Shown: in pieces, positions 18,894 through 29,146 of the stretch | Layout of the letters: every line of letters starts with the position of its first letter | How positions within the stretch are numbered: the stretch's first letter is position 1 | NCBI RefSeq assembly: GCF_014641655.1 | Contig: NZ_BMID01000001.1 | Coordinates: forward strand, 868,001-932,000 | Length of the DNA stretch: 64,000 nucleotides | Direction: 5' to 3' | DNA from: Pseudoblastomonas marina | GTDB lineage: Bacteria > Pseudomonadota > Alphaproteobacteria > Sphingomonadales > Sphingomonadaceae | Program-made: the position numbers and the translations under genes | Notes under the pieces: model-generated | What the model was told of the DNA's origin: nothing | The model's database searches: none | Seen by the model: only the letters and a program-made list of their open reading frames with translations

Positions 18894-19709
18894 ATGACGA
18901 GCAATGCAGACTGGACCGGCCGCGTCGGCGCGAGCTGGGCGGAGAACCACCGTCTCACCGATCGGGCACTGTCCGGGCTGACCGGGCAATTGCTCGATGC
19001 GATCCGCCCGCTCGGTGGCCGCCGTATCGTCGATATCGGGTGCGGTGCGGGGGAGCTGTCGCTCGCGCTGGCCCGCGAACGTCCTTCGGCCAAGGTGATC
19101 GGCCTCGATATCTCGGCCGACCTGATTGCGGTGGCGCGCGAGCGGGCGGCCAACCGCGACAATCTCGAATTCACGGTTGCCGATGCGCAGGTCTGGCGGG
19201 CTGGCGATTTCGATCCCGATCTGCTCGTTTCCCGCCACGGGGTGATGTTCTTCGCAGATCCGGCGGCCGCGTTCGTCAACCTGCGTGAGGGAGCCCAGCC
19301 GGGCGCTCAGCTTTGTTTCTCCTGCTTCCGTGCACCCGAGCTCAATCCATGGGCGAATGAGGTGGCGGAAATGTTCGATCGCCCGCAATCGGCCGCGATC
19401 GACGAGCCGGGCCCCTTTGCCCTTGCCGATGCCGAGGCGGTTCGTGCGCTGCTCGAACAGGCCGGATGGGACGACGTGACCCATCGTGCGGTGGACTTCG
19501 CCTTCATCGGCGGGAGCGGTCCCGAAGCGCTCGACGAGGCGGTCGAATTCTTCACCCGCATCGGTCCAGGCGCCCGGGCCATCGCCGAGCGCGAAGGCAG
19601 CGAGCGCGAAGCGGCGCTGTTGCGGCTGCGCGACTGGCTTTCGCGGCGACTTCATGGCGATCTGATCGCCTTGCCAGCGGCGGCCTGGATCGTCACCGCG
19701 CGAGCCTGA
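18894..19709 (+). CDS. class I SAM-dependent methyltransferase
   Basis: A 271-residue methyltransferase with SAM motif [16 protein letters not shown] (about 45-59), the acidic VIGLDIS strand and a [11 protein letters not shown] motif. The substrate is unknown; the family includes small-molecule and quinone methyltransferases. It lies between the recA terminator and alaS, with 83 bp before alaS, and may be cotranscribed with it. Function not resolvable from sequence. Confidence 0.82.
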   Translation: MTSNADWTGRVGASWAENHRLTDRALSGLTGQLLDAIRPLGGRRIVDIGCGAGELSLALARERPSAKVIGLDISADLIAVARERAANRDNLEFTVADAQVWRAGDFDPDLLVSRHGVMFFADPAAAFVNLREGAQPGAQLCFSCFRAPELNPWANEVAEMFDRPQSAAIDEPGPFALADAEAVRALLEQAGWDDVTHRAVDFAFIGGSGPEALDEAVEFFTRIGPGARAIAEREGSEREAALLRLRDWLSRRLHGDLIALPAAAWIVTARA

Positions 19710-19792
19710 CCCCAGGCGGGGCGAAGATCCCGATGGGGGCAGGGGGCGCAAGCCGCTTGTCGCTGCGGCGCTCTCCCCCTAATCGGACTCGC

Positions 19793-22453
19793 ATGCAATC
19801 GACCAACGACATCCGGCAGTCCTTCCTCGACTATTTTGCCGCCGCCGATCACGCCGTGCGGCCGTCCTCGCCGCTCGTCCCGCACAACGACCCTACGCTG
19901 ATGTTCGTCAATGCGGGCATGGTGCCGTTCAAGAACGTGTTCACCGGGCTCGAGACCCCGCCTGCACCGCGCGCCACCAGCGCGCAGAAATGCGTTCGCG
20001 CCGGCGGCAAGCACAACGACCTCGACAATGTCGGCTATACCGCTCGGCACCATACGTTCTTCGAGATGCTCGGCAATTTCTCGTTCGGCGACTATTTCAA
20101 GGAACAGGCGATCGAGCATGCCTGGACCCTGCTGACGAGCGAATGGGGACTCGCCAAGGACCGCCTCACGGTTACCGTCTATCACACCGACGACGAGGCG
20201 CGCGCGCTGTGGAAGAAGATCGCCGGCCTGCCCGATGAGCGCATCATCGACATCGCGACCAAGGACAATTTCTGGGCGATGGGCGATGATGGCCCGTGCG
20301 GCCCGTGCTCGGAAATTTTCTGGGACCACGGCGATCACATCGCCGGTGGCCCGCCGGGATCGCCGGAGGAGGACGGTGACCGCTTCGTGGAGATCTGGAA
20401 CCTCGTCTTCATGCAGTTCGTCCAGTCGGGCGGCGAGATCGACGGTGCTTTGCCGAGCCCCTCGATCGATACCGGCATGGGGATCGAGCGCATCGCCGCA
20501 GTGATGCAGGGCGTGCACGACAATTACGATACCGACACGTTCAAGGCGCTGATCGGCGCGTCCGAAAGCCTCACTGGCGTTGCGGCCGAGCGCGAACGTC
20601 AGGCAAGCCATCGTGTTATCGCAGATCACCTCCGCTCTACCAGCTTCCTGATCGCCGACGGCGTGCTGCCCTCGAACGAGGGGCGCGGTTACGTGCTGCG
20701 CCGGATCATGCGCCGCGCGATGCGCCATGCGCACCTGCTTGGCGCGAACGAGCCGCTGATGCACCGTCTGCTCCCGGCGCTCGTCACCGAAATGGGCCAG
20801 GCCTATCCCGAACTGACCCGCGCGCAGGCGCTGATCGCAGAGACGCTCGAGCGCGAGGAAACGCAGTTCCGGCGGACGCTCGACAAGGGCCTCAAGCTGC
20901 TCGACGAGGCGACCGGTGATCTGGGAGAGGGTGACGAACTGCCGGGCGAGACCGCGTTCAAGCTGTATGACACTTACGGCTTCCCATACGATTTGACCGA
21001 AGACGCACTCCGCAGCCGCGACATCGGGGTCGATCGCGCAGGCTTCGATGCCGCGATGGCGCAGCAGAAGGAAGCGGCGCGCGCGGCATGGAAAGGTTCG
21101 GGCCAGGCTGCCGACAGCGAAGTCTGGTTCGATATCGCCGAGCGCGAGGGCGGCACCGAGTTCACCGGCTACAATGCGACCGTAGGTGAGGGCCAGGTCG
21201 TCGCGATCGTCAAGGACGGCGCAGAGGTAAGACAGGCAGGCGAGGGCGAAGAGGTCGTCATCCTCACCAACCAGACCCCGTTCTACGGCGAAAGCGGCGG
21301 CCAGACCGGCGATGCCGGTTCGATCACCTCGTCCGATGGTCTCAAAGCCGAAATTTCGACAACGACCAAACCGCTCGGTCGTCTCCACGCGCACCATGCG
21401 ACGATCCGCGCCGGCAAGGTCGAGGTCGGCGACGAAGTCCATCTTGATGTCGACGCCGAGCGACGCGAAGCGATCAAGGCCAATCATTCGGCCACGCATC
21501 TCGTCCATGCCGCGCTGCGCAACCGGCTCGGCGAGCACGTCACGCAGAAGGGCTCGCTGGTCGCGGCGGACCGGCTGCGGTTCGATTTCTCGCATCCCAA
21601 GCCGCTGTCGGATGAGGAAATCGCCGACATTGAGGCCGAGGTGAACGCCGAGATTCGGCACAACGAGAAGGTCGGCACGCGGCTGATGAGCCCCGACGAC
21701 GCGGTCGAGGCGGGTGCATTGGCCCTGTTCGGCGAGAAATACGGCGACGAGGTGCGCGTTCTGTCGATGGGGCGTTCCGACTGGCAGGGCTCGGGGCGCA
21801 ATTATTCGGTCGAGCTGTGCGGCGGTACCCATGTCGACGCGATGGGCGATATCGGCCTGTTCCGGATCGTGTCCGAATCTGCAGTCAGCTCTGGCGTGCG
21901 CCGGATCGAGGCGCTGACTGGTGAGGCCGCCAGGAAGTGGCTGGTCGCGCGCGAGGAGGCGCTGAAAGCGGTTGCCGGAACGCTCAAGACGAATCCGGAA
22001 GAGGTTGAAGCGCGGGTCGCCGTACTGGTCAGTGAGCGCAAGGCGCTCGAACGCGAGCTCGCCGATGCCAAACGCGAACTCGCACTCGCCGGGGGCGGCG
22101 GTCAGGCCGAGGCGCCCGCCGACGAGACGATCGGCGACGTGACTTTCAGCGGCAAGGTGATCGAGGGGCTCGATCCGAAGGAATTGCGGCCGCTACTCGA
22201 TCGTGAAAAGGCGCGGGTCGGATCTGGAGTCGCGGCCGTGGTCGCGGTCAATGACGGTCGGGCGGCATTCGCCGTCGCCGTGACCGACGATCTCACCGCT
22301 CGGTTCGACGCCGTCGCGCTCGTGCGCGCGGGCGTCGAAGCGCTTGGCGGGAAGGGTGGCGGCGGTCGCCCCGACATGGCGCAGGGCGGCGGCCCCGATG
22401 GCGGCAAGGCCGACGTAGCGCTCGATGCGGTACGCCAGGCGCTCGCCGGCTAA
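19793..22453 (+). CDS. alaS: alanyl-tRNA synthetase
   Basis: An 886-residue class II synthetase that charges tRNA-Ala. The catalytic domain has [20 protein letters not shown] and GMGIERI; the editing domain has [13 protein letters not shown] (HxxxH zinc motif) and [10 protein letters not shown]; a C-terminal DHHA1-like region with a glycine-rich [12 protein letters not shown] segment closes the protein. Length is normal. I start at [11 protein letters not shown]; the frame is open further upstream but only through the previous gene. It ends 3 bp from the stop of a convergent small gene. Confidence 0.97.
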   Translation: MQSTNDIRQSFLDYFAAADHAVRPSSPLVPHNDPTLMFVNAGMVPFKNVFTGLETPPAPRATSAQKCVRAGGKHNDLDNVGYTARHHTFFEMLGNFSFGDYFKEQAIEHAWTLLTSEWGLAKDRLTVTVYHTDDEARALWKKIAGLPDERIIDIATKDNFWAMGDDGPCGPCSEIFWDHGDHIAGGPPGSPEEDGDRFVEIWNLVFMQFVQSGGEIDGALPSPSIDTGMGIERIAAVMQGVHDNYDTDTFKALIGASESLTGVAAERERQASHRVIADHLRSTSFLIADGVLPSNEGRGYVLRRIMRRAMRHAHLLGANEPLMHRLLPALVTEMGQAYPELTRAQALIAETLEREETQFRRTLDKGLKLLDEATGDLGEGDELPGETAFKLYDTYGFPYDLTEDALRSRDIGVDRAGFDAAMAQQKEAARAAWKGSGQAADSEVWFDIAEREGGTEFTGYNATVGEGQVVAIVKDGAEVRQAGEGEEVVILTNQTPFYGESGGQTGDAGSITSSDGLKAEISTTTKPLGRLHAHHATIRAGKVEVGDEVHLDVDAERREAIKANHSATHLVHAALRNRLGEHVTQKGSLVAADRLRFDFSHPKPLSDEEIADIEAEVNAEIRHNEKVGTRLMSPDDAVEAGALALFGEKYGDEVRVLSMGRSDWQGSGRNYSVELCGGTHVDAMGDIGLFRIVSESAVSSGVRRIEALTGEAARKWLVAREEALKAVAGTLKTNPEEVEARVAVLVSERKALERELADAKRELALAGGGGQAEAPADETIGDVTFSGKVIEGLDPKELRPLLDREKARVGSGVAAVVAVNDGRAAFAVAVTDDLTARFDAVALVRAGVEALGGKGGGGRPDMAQGGGPDGGKADVALDAVRQALAG

Positions 22454-22456
22454 TCC

Positions 22457-22651
22457 TCAGACGCGATTACGGCTCTTGCCGGCAATGTCGGTCTGCGAAC
22501 CGGCGGGAATATCCTTGCCGTCGCTGTTGGCTGGTTTGTCGGCGTCGCGGCTGGGCGGCTCTACCGTCGACTGCGGATCGGCCACGTTCTGCGGCTTGAA
22601 CTTCTCGTCGTTGGGGGTCGGCTTGGTCGGGTCTTTATCGGGGTTGGACAT
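22457..22651 (-). CDS. small hydrophilic protein of unknown function
   Basis: A 64-residue, highly charged, proline-rich and probably disordered protein (MSNPDKDPTKPTPNDEKFKP...), with no signal peptide, cysteine or membrane segment. AAAAGGAG 7 nt before the ATG is a strong ribosome site, which makes it a credible gene despite its size. A 6-bp hairpin (22667-22672 with 22677-22682) stands immediately upstream of that site and could mask it or end the preceding antiporter message. It is 51 bp downstream of the antiporter gene on the same strand. Confidence 0.65.
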   Translation of the reverse strand: MSNPDKDPTKPTPNDEKFKPQNVADPQSTVEPPSRDADKPANSDGKDIPAGSQTDIAGKSRNRV

Positions 22652-22702
22652 GAATTCTCTCCTTTTCCCACCAACGGGTGGGGCGGAGATAAGGTCCGAA
22701 TC

Positions 22703-24478
22703 CTAGCTACCCCTTAGGCTGCTCGAGCGCAGGCGCGGTTTTGTTTCCAGTTCGCCCTCGCGCATGATCTGCTCGCGCAGTTCGTCGCGCTTTTCGTGAA
22801 TCGAGGCGATCACCGGACCCATCGCGACTCCGAGATCGACCAGCACCGCTTCGGACAATTGCAGCGAGCTTTCGAGAGTTTCGGGCACGGCGTGGCTCGC
22901 GCCCGCCTTGTAGAGCGCGATCGAGTGCTCCTCGTCGCGCGCGCGGGCTATGATCGGGAGGTCGGGATGCGCCTTGCGCAGCTTCTTCACCATGCGCTGC
23001 GCGAGCACCGGTTCGTCCATGGTCAGGATGACAGCCGGCGCGGTTTCGATGCCGAGCCGGTCGAGCGCATCGCCGCGGATCGCATCGGCGAACACGGCAT
23101 CGTAGCCCTGCTTGCGGTAATAGGCGATCAGATCGGCATCGGCGTCGATCGCGACATAGGACTGGTCGTGCGAGGTGAGCATGTCCGCTACGAGCCGGCC
23201 GACGCGACCGAAGCCGACAATGATCGTCCGCGGAACGGCGTGATCGACCTCGCCGGGGAGCCGGTCGAGCGATTCGGGGACCTCGATCCGGCGTGCGACC
23301 AAGCGGCCGAGCCGCGCGAGCAACGGCGTAACGGTGAGCCCGATCGCGCAGACGATCTGCCAGAACTGTGCGGTACCGGGCTGGATCAATTGCGCGCTGG
23401 TCGCCGCGGCGAGCACGATCAGCGTGGTTTCCGACGGGCTCGCCATCAGGATCCCGGTCTCGGCCGCGGTACCTCGGCGCGCCCCCATCGAGCGCAACAG
23501 GAGCCCGGTTAGAATGGCTTTGAAGACGAGCACCAGCACGACCGCGAGCAGGACTTCCCCGATGATCTCGCCGATCACGCGCAAATCGATGCTCATTCCA
23601 ATGGTGAGGATAAAGATTCCGAGCGCGAGCCCCTTGAAGGGTTCGGTGATGGTTTCGACCTCGCCATGATATTCGGTTTCGGCGATCAGGATGCCCGCGA
23701 TCAGTGCGCCGACGATCGGCGACAGACCTACTGCGGCGGTCGCGAGCGCTGCGGCGATCACCACCAGCAAAGTAGCGGCAAGGAAGTTCTCGGGCTGCTT
23801 GGTCCGTGCGGCCTGAGCAAACAGTCTGGGCAGGAGGAAGCGTCCCCCGATCATGAGGACTGCGATGACCGCCGCGCCCTGCCACAGCAGCGTGACGACC
23901 GAGGCACCGTCCTCGGCGCTCGCGGCAGGGCCGAGCACGCCGAGCAGGAAAATGATCGGGACGAGCGCGATATCCTCGAACAGCAGCATCGACAGCGCGG
24001 CACGCCCCACCGGCGTCTTGGTGCCCGCGATCGGCAGGCACAGCGCGGTCGAGGACATCGCGAGCGCGAGGCCCAGCGCGATCGCACCGCTCCAGTATTG
24101 GCCGATCATCGCCAGCGCAGCGGCCATGATCGCGCCGCCGATCAGCAGTTCGAGCGAGCCAAGTCCGAAGACCAGCTTGCGCAGGCTCCATAATCGCCCA
24201 AACGACAATTCGAGACCGATCGAAAACAGCAGCAGGATGATGCCGAGCTCGGCGAAAGGCTCCAGTCGCTCGGGATCCGAAATGGTGACGAAATCGAGCC
24301 ACTTGTAATCGAAGGCGAGCGCGCCGAGTCCGTAGGGACCGACGAGCACGCCAACGAGGATGAACCCGATCACCGGGGTGATGCGGAAGCGGGTGAAGAC
24401 CGGAATCACGATCCCCGCCGCGCCGAGGATCACCAGCGCGTCGTTCAGGGCAGGGGAGGCGAAATTGGCTTCGGCCAT
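22703..24478 (-). CDS. CPA2 family cation:proton antiporter with RCK (TrkA-N) domain
   Basis: A 591-residue inner-membrane antiporter of the KefB/KefC/YbaL type. About 12 hydrophobic helices fill residues 10-385, beginning VILGAAGIVIPVFTRFRITPVIGFILVG; LLFEDIALVPIIFLLG carries the family's ion-binding acidic motif. A cytoplasmic Rossmann RCK_N domain follows (RTIIVGFGRVGRLVADML near residue 410) and may gate transport through NAD(H) or glutathione-like ligands. It probably exchanges K+ or Na+ for H+. It is followed by the 64-residue gene and preceded by the GNAT-nitrilase gene, both on the same strand. Confidence 0.9.
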   Translation of the reverse strand: MAEANFASPALNDALVILGAAGIVIPVFTRFRITPVIGFILVGVLVGPYGLGALAFDYKWLDFVTISDPERLEPFAELGIILLLFSIGLELSFGRLWSLRKLVFGLGSLELLIGGAIMAAALAMIGQYWSGAIALGLALAMSSTALCLPIAGTKTPVGRAALSMLLFEDIALVPIIFLLGVLGPAASAEDGASVVTLLWQGAAVIAVLMIGGRFLLPRLFAQAARTKQPENFLAATLLVVIAAALATAAVGLSPIVGALIAGILIAETEYHGEVETITEPFKGLALGIFILTIGMSIDLRVIGEIIGEVLLAVVLVLVFKAILTGLLLRSMGARRGTAAETGILMASPSETTLIVLAAATSAQLIQPGTAQFWQIVCAIGLTVTPLLARLGRLVARRIEVPESLDRLPGEVDHAVPRTIIVGFGRVGRLVADMLTSHDQSYVAIDADADLIAYYRKQGYDAVFADAIRGDALDRLGIETAPAVILTMDEPVLAQRMVKKLRKAHPDLPIIARARDEEHSIALYKAGASHAVPETLESSLQLSEAVLVDLGVAMGPVIASIHEKRDELREQIMREGELETKPRLRSSSLRGS

Positions 24479-24528
24479 GACGAGTCTCTAGGCGAGGGCG
24501 CGGCGCCGTGTCACGCGCCGATACCGGG

Positions 24529-26184
24529 TTAGCCCCCGCCCGGTCCGGTCGGGCCGAGCGGCTCGCGGCGCGGGCGCGGCTTGCCCGGGTGCTTGCCATC
24601 CTCGTCCCACTCGATGCGGTAAAGATCGAACCGGCGATCGGCGAGGTTGCGCACCGTGCCTTCGGCGCGTGCCCAGCTGAGGTCGGCGAGGTTGATGTCG
24701 CTGATCGTCAGCGTCTCGACGTTCTCGGTTGCCTCGGCCGCGATCCCGTCGCGCGCGAAGGGGAAGTCGCAGGGGGTCAGGATGCAGCTCTGCGCATACT
24801 GGATGTCCATATTGGCGACATTGGGCAGATTGCCGACATTGCCCGAGAGGACGACGTAGCACTGGTTCTCGATCGCGCGGGCTTGCGCACAATAGCGCAC
24901 CCTCAGGTAACCCTGGCGGCTGTCGGTGCAGAACGGTACGAAGATTATCCGCGCGCCCTCGTCGGCGAGGCGGCGCGTCAGTTCGGGGAATTCGCTGTCG
25001 TAGCAGATCTGCACCCCGATCGGACCGCAATCGGTCTGGATCACCTCGACGCTGTCGCCGCCCTTGATATTCCACCAATAGCGCTCGTTGGGCGTGGGAT
25101 GGATCTTCTCCTGCACGTGGACCGAACCGTCGCGCAGGCAGATATAGGCGATGTTGTGGATGTCGCCGTCTTCCATTCGTGTGGGATGCGAACCCGCGAT
25201 GATGTTGATGTTGTAGCGCATCGCCATGTCGGAAATGTCGCTGCGCAGGCGTGGCGTATATTCCGAGAGCCGCTCGATCGCCTCGACGGGCGAGAGCTCC
25301 TTCTCCTCGAAACTGAGCAGCATCAGCGTGAAGAGCTCGGGAAAAACGATGAAGTCGCTTTCGTAATCGCTCGCGACATCGACGAAATACCGGATCGCTC
25401 GCAGGAACTCGTCGTAATCTGCCACCGCGCGCGCCTGCAACTGGCAAGTCGCGACGCGCACTGCCTCGACCCCGCGCGGCAGGCGCATCTTCACCGGCTG
25501 ATCGCGCTCGACATAGGGGTTGCGCCACACCATCATCACGGCGTTGGCGGCTGACGCCTTGTCCTCGGGCAGGTAGTTTTCCATCACCCGCTCGGGCTCG
25601 AACCCGTTGGCGAGCTGGAAACGCAGTACCGGATCGTGGAGCTTTCCGGCCTGGACCTGCTCCAAGTAATCCTGCGGTCCGTCCACCTTGCGGCGGTTGC
25701 GGCGGTAGTGCGGCATCCGCCCGGCGAAGACGATTCCGGTCAGGTCGCGATCCTCGGCCAGCGCACGGCGTTCCTCGTAGAGCCGGCGCCCGATCCGCAC
25801 ACCGCGTACCTTGGGATCGACACACATTTCATAGCCGTAGAGCCAGTCGCCGGTCGGATCGTGGCGGCTGCCATAGCCGTTGCCGGTAATCTCGTCCCAA
25901 TCGTGCGGCTGGAAGGCGATCGCCTCGGCGAGCTGCATGGTCGCGCAATAGCCGACCACTTCGTCGTCGAGCAGCGCGACGAAGCAGCCCTCCCTGAAGT
26001 TGTTGATCTGCCCCCGGATCTCGCCGTGAGTGTAGGCCGGCATGTCCTCGTAAACGCGTCGGACGAGGTCCGCGATGCCGCGGATGTCCTTGATCATCGC
26101 GTTGCGGACTTCGAGCCGGCGCCGTCCGAACTTCTCGGTGCCCTTGCGGCGGGTGATGCGCTTCTTCTGCGGTTGCTTGGCCAT
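24529..26184 (-). CDS. bifunctional GNAT acetyltransferase / carbon-nitrogen hydrolase
   Basis: A 551-residue fusion. Residues about 24-225 are a GNAT domain (MCVDPKVRGVRIGRRLYEERRALA contains the acetyl-CoA loop), and residues about 243-515 are a nitrilase-superfamily amidase with catalytic triad E283 (FPELF), K360 (QEKIHPT) and C394 (QICYDSEFPE). The N-terminus is basic. Such fusions are known in bacteria, but the substrate is not. The two domains could act in sequence on an amine/amide compound, or the GNAT part may sense acetyl-CoA. It stands alone between icd and the antiporter, 50 bp from the latter. Confidence 0.9.
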   Translation of the reverse strand: MAKQPQKKRITRRKGTEKFGRRRLEVRNAMIKDIRGIADLVRRVYEDMPAYTHGEIRGQINNFREGCFVALLDDEVVGYCATMQLAEAIAFQPHDWDEITGNGYGSRHDPTGDWLYGYEMCVDPKVRGVRIGRRLYEERRALAEDRDLTGIVFAGRMPHYRRNRRKVDGPQDYLEQVQAGKLHDPVLRFQLANGFEPERVMENYLPEDKASAANAVMMVWRNPYVERDQPVKMRLPRGVEAVRVATCQLQARAVADYDEFLRAIRYFVDVASDYESDFIVFPELFTLMLLSFEEKELSPVEAIERLSEYTPRLRSDISDMAMRYNINIIAGSHPTRMEDGDIHNIAYICLRDGSVHVQEKIHPTPNERYWWNIKGGDSVEVIQTDCGPIGVQICYDSEFPELTRRLADEGARIIFVPFCTDSRQGYLRVRYCAQARAIENQCYVVLSGNVGNLPNVANMDIQYAQSCILTPCDFPFARDGIAAEATENVETLTISDINLADLSWARAEGTVRNLADRRFDLYRIEWDEDGKHPGKPRPRREPLGPTGPGGG

Positions 26185-26213
26185 GTGTCCCCGTCGCTTG
26201 TCTCTGCCGCAAA

Positions 26214-26246
26214 TGCAAATCGGGGCCGGCGCGAGCCGACCCCGAT
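26214..26246 (-). terminator. intrinsic terminator downstream of icd
   Basis: On the minus strand an 11-12 bp stem with one mismatch (ATCGGGGTCGG with CCGGCCCCGAT), a small loop and a short T-rich stretch, about 45 bp after the icd stop. The T-run is interrupted, so efficiency is uncertain. Confidence 0.6.
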
Positions 26247-26290
26247 GAGATCCAGCCTTGCTAGCTCAATGAGCCAGCCGCGTTTGGGTT

Positions 26291-27511
26291 TCAGCCCCAG
26301 TTCGCCATTTCGGCTTCGAGGCCGCTTACGATCGCCTCGAAGAACTGTTCGGTCGTCATCCAGTTCTGGTCCGGGCCGATCAGCAGCGCGAGGTCCTTGG
26401 TCATGTTGCCGTTCTCGACGGTCTGGATGCAGACCCGCTCGAGCGTCTCGGCGAACTTCACGACGTCGGGCGTATTGTCGAATTTGCCGCGATACATCAG
26501 GCCGCGGGTCCAAGCGAAAATGCTGGCGATCGGATTGGTCGAGGTTGCCTTGCCCTGCTGGTGCTGGCGGTAGTGACGCGTCACCGTGCCGTGCGCGGCT
26601 TCGGCTTCGACCGTCTTGCCGTCGGGGGTCATCAGCACCGAGGTCATAAGGCCGAGCGAACCGAAGCCCTGCGCCACGGTGTCCGACTGGACGTCGCCGT
26701 CGTAATTCTTGCAGGCCCAGACGAATTTGCCGCTCCACTTCATCGCCGCGGCGACCATGTCGTCGATCAGGCGGTGTTCGTAGGTGATGCCGGCCTCGGC
26801 GAACTTGTCGGCGAATTCCTCGTCGAAGACCTGCTGGAACAGGTCCTTGAAGCGACCGTCATACTTCTTGAGGATGGTGTTCTTGGTCGAGAGGTAGACC
26901 GGCCAGCCGCGATCGAGGCCGTAATTCATCGAGGCGCGCGCGAAATCGCGGATCGAATCGTCGAGGTTGTACATCGTCATCGCGACGCCCGGGCTCGGGA
27001 ATTCGAACACCTCGATGTCGATGTCCTTACCGTCTTCGCCATTGAAGACCATGCGTAGCGTGCCCTTGCCCGGGATCAGCGTGTCCTTCGCGCGATACTG
27101 GTCGCCGAAAGCGTGACGACCAACGACGATCGGGTCGGTCCAGCCGGGCACGAGGCGCGGCACGTTGTCGATCACGATCGGCTCGCGGAAGACCACTCCG
27201 CCGAGGATGTTGCGGATCGTGCCGTTGGGGCTGACCCACATCTTCTTGAGGTCGAACTCCTCGACGCGGGCTTCGTCGGGCGTGATCGTGGCGCATTTCA
27301 CGCCGACGCCGTACTGCTTGATGGCGTTGGCGGCATCGACGGTGATCTGGTCGTCGGTCGCGTCGCGGCTCTCGATCGAGAGGTCGTAATATTTGAGGTC
27401 GACGTCGAGATAGGGCTGGATCAGCCGCTCGCGGATCCACTGCCAGATGATTTTCGTCATCTCGTCGCCGTCGAGTTCGACGATCGGGTTCGCTACCTTG
27501 ATCTTCGCCAT
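26291..27511 (-). CDS. icd: NADP-dependent isocitrate dehydrogenase
   Basis: A 406-residue TCA-cycle enzyme that oxidatively decarboxylates isocitrate to 2-oxoglutarate. It is the subfamily II (eukaryote-like, homodimeric) type: [13 protein letters not shown] at the start, [11 protein letters not shown], the [12 protein letters not shown] substrate loop, and [21 protein letters not shown]. The last motif carries the coenzyme-specificity region. I start at [10 protein letters not shown]; the frame is open far upstream but only through intergenic and enoyl-CoA hydratase shadow sequence. It is divergent from the enoyl-CoA hydratase across 159 bp. Confidence 0.96.
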   Translation of the reverse strand: MAKIKVANPIVELDGDEMTKIIWQWIRERLIQPYLDVDLKYYDLSIESRDATDDQITVDAANAIKQYGVGVKCATITPDEARVEEFDLKKMWVSPNGTIRNILGGVVFREPIVIDNVPRLVPGWTDPIVVGRHAFGDQYRAKDTLIPGKGTLRMVFNGEDGKDIDIEVFEFPSPGVAMTMYNLDDSIRDFARASMNYGLDRGWPVYLSTKNTILKKYDGRFKDLFQQVFDEEFADKFAEAGITYEHRLIDDMVAAAMKWSGKFVWACKNYDGDVQSDTVAQGFGSLGLMTSVLMTPDGKTVEAEAAHGTVTRHYRQHQQGKATSTNPIASIFAWTRGLMYRGKFDNTPDVVKFAETLERVCIQTVENGNMTKDLALLIGPDQNWMTTEQFFEAIVSGLEAEMANWG

Positions 27512-27670
27512 GATTGTCCTGTCTGTTCGGGAGGGTGCTTGTGTTGCGCGCCTCTTAGCAGAGGGCGTGTGCGGTGCAAGGAGAGCGGCCAGACAGGGCG
27601 GGGCTGGACACAATCGGGACGGATCGCCAAACGTCTTAACCAAACGATTAAAACACGAGAGGCGCAAGCA

Positions 27671-28432
27671 ATGAGCGAAGAAGTCCTGGTCGAGAAATCC
27701 GATGGCGTGATGGTGGTGACGATCAACCGCCCCGAAGCCAAGAATGCGATGAACAAGAGCGCGGCAGAATCGATCAGCGCAGCGATGGACGATCTCGAGG
27801 CCGACGACGCAATCGCAGTCGGCGTTCTGACCGGCGCGGGCGGCACATTCTGCTCGGGGATGGATCTCAAGGGCTTCCTCAAGGGCGAATCGCCGTTCGT
27901 CGAGAATCGCGGCTTCGGCGGGTTGAGCCAATGGACCCCGAAGAAACCGCTGATCGCGGCGGTGGACGGCTATGCGCTGGCGGGTGGCATGGAACTGGCG
28001 TTGTCCTGCGATCTGATCGTTGCCAACGACAAGGCGCAGTTCGGCATTCCCGAGGCCAAGCGCGGTCTCGCAGCGGCGGCGGGGGGGCTGATCCGGCTCC
28101 CGCGCCAGATGCCGTGGCGAATCGCGATGGAGCTCGCGCTGACCGGCGATTTCATCAGCGCGGCACGCGCATACGAACTCGGTTTCATCAATCGGGTGAG
28201 CGAAGGGCCTTCGCTCGACGCGGCAAAGGAACTCGCGGCAAAGATCGCTGCCAACGGGCCGCTCGCGCTGGCCGCGTCGAAGGGCGTGATCCGCGATTCG
28301 CATACGTGGACCGACGACGAGATGTGGACCAAGCAGCAGCAATATGTCGCGCCGGTCTTCATCAGCGAGGATGCGCGCGAAGGTGCCGCGGCCTTCGCCG
28401 AGAAGCGCAAGCCCGAATGGAAGGGGAAATAG
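27671..28432 (+). CDS. crotonase / enoyl-CoA hydratase family protein
   Basis: A 253-residue crotonase-fold enzyme. Oxyanion-hole segments are CSGMDLKGF (61-69) and [11 protein letters not shown] (101-111). The two glutamates used by true hydratases are both present at about E109 (GGMELA) and E128 (IPEAKRG). Hydration of trans-2-enoyl-CoA in beta-oxidation or amino acid breakdown is therefore plausible, but no neighbouring beta-oxidation gene confirms the pathway. It is separated from the divergent icd by a shared upstream region and followed by the terminator of the opposite-strand tRNA. Confidence 0.85.
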   Translation: MSEEVLVEKSDGVMVVTINRPEAKNAMNKSAAESISAAMDDLEADDAIAVGVLTGAGGTFCSGMDLKGFLKGESPFVENRGFGGLSQWTPKKPLIAAVDGYALAGGMELALSCDLIVANDKAQFGIPEAKRGLAAAAGGLIRLPRQMPWRIAMELALTGDFISAARAYELGFINRVSEGPSLDAAKELAAKIAANGPLALAASKGVIRDSHTWTDDEMWTKQQQYVAPVFISEDAREGAAAFAEKRKPEWKGK

Positions 28433-28440
28433 GCGGCCGG

Positions 28441-28468
28441 AACGAAAAACCCCGCCACATGGGCGGGG
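28441..28468 (-). terminator. intrinsic terminator of tRNA-Val (possibly bidirectional)
   Basis: CCCCGCC and GGCGGGG form a perfect 7-bp stem with a 5-nt loop. On the minus strand it is followed by TTTTT, placing it just downstream of tRNA-Val; on the plus strand it would also help end the enoyl-CoA hydratase message. Confidence 0.75.
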
Positions 28469-28481
28469 TCTCGTTCTCGAA

Positions 28482-28556
28482 TGGTGGGCGTAGGAAGAGT
28501 TGAACTTCCGACCCCTGCGATGTCAACACAGTGCTCTACCACTGAGCTATACGCCC
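28482..28556 (-). tRNA. tRNA-Val (anticodon GAC)
   Basis: A complete 75-nt tRNA with encoded CCA. The acceptor stem is GGGCGTA with TACGCCC, the D arm GCTC-AGTGGTA-GAGC, the anticodon stem CTGTG/CGCAG with loop TTGACAT (anticodon GAC, reading GUC and GUU valine codons), and the T arm GGAAG-TTCAACT-CTTCC. The discriminator base is A, as expected for valine. Confidence 0.96.
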
Positions 28557-28593
28557 ACACTATCGAGCTGTCCCGCTCGTCGCGGGAGGCGGC

Positions 28594-28622
28594 CATTTAG
28601 CGAGCGTCCCGTGCTTCCGCAA
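28594..28622 (-). promoter_or_regulatory. candidate tRNA-Val promoter
   Basis: On the minus strand TTGCGG, a 17-nt spacer and TAAATG lie with the -10 about 37 bp upstream of the tRNA. The elements are only partial matches to consensus; position and spacing are the main support. Confidence 0.4.
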
Positions 28623-28633
28623 GGGACTAATCG

Positions 28634-29014
28634 TCAGCCATTGGCCTTTTTCGAATTCTCGAACAGGCGTTCGACTTCGAGCACCAGGTCGCGCAGGTGG
28701 AACGGCTTCGACAAAAGCTTGGCCTGCGGCGCTTCCTTGGCCGCTTTCAGCGTGACCGCGGCGAAGCCGGTGATGAACATTACCTTGGTGCGCGGGCTGA
28801 TCTCGGCGGCGCGCTGGGCCAGCTCGATGCCGTCCATTTCGGGCATCACGATATCCGAAAGCAGCAGGTCGAAATGCTCTTCCTCAAGCTTCGGGAGCGC
28901 GTCGGTGCCCCGATCGACCGAAACCACCTCGTAGCCGGCTTTCTCGAGCGCCCGGTGGAGATAGGCGCGCATCGCCTCTTCGTCTTCGGCCAGCAGGATA
29001 CGGATATCGGGCAT
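28634..29014 (-). CDS. cpdR: response regulator CpdR
   Basis: A 126-residue single-domain receiver. In Caulobacter, unphosphorylated CpdR localises ClpXP and promotes degradation of CtrA and other substrates; CckA-ChpT phosphorylates it. The acidic pair E10/D11, phospho-accepting D54 (LLLSDIVMPEMDG), the TGF segment and the LLSKPFHLRDL lysine are all present, with no output domain, and the C-terminus is a short basic tail. GGAAGTGA precedes the ATG. Identification as CpdR rather than another receiver rests on the characteristic MPDIRILLAEDEEAMRAYL start and high overall match to my memory of the family. Confidence 0.88.
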   Translation of the reverse strand: MPDIRILLAEDEEAMRAYLHRALEKAGYEVVSVDRGTDALPKLEEEHFDLLLSDIVMPEMDGIELAQRAAEISPRTKVMFITGFAAVTLKAAKEAPQAKLLSKPFHLRDLVLEVERLFENSKKANG

Positions 29015-29146
29015 TTCACTTCCTTTGCACGGGCGAGATCGTCCCCCGGATCGCGACGCACATACACACATGGTCTTAAGAAAAGCCAGCGGTGTCATGG
29101 TTTCGGAAGTTTGACTGTCCCCGGCTGGGACGGCAGTAACTGGTCG

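Noticed and set aside
19652-21832. A 726-codon minus-strand open frame
   Set aside because: Antisense shadow of alaS.
29111-29139. TTGACT-N17-CAGTAA as promoter of the amidohydrolase-like gene
   Set aside because: The -10 is weak and would leave almost no leader before the ATG at 29147.
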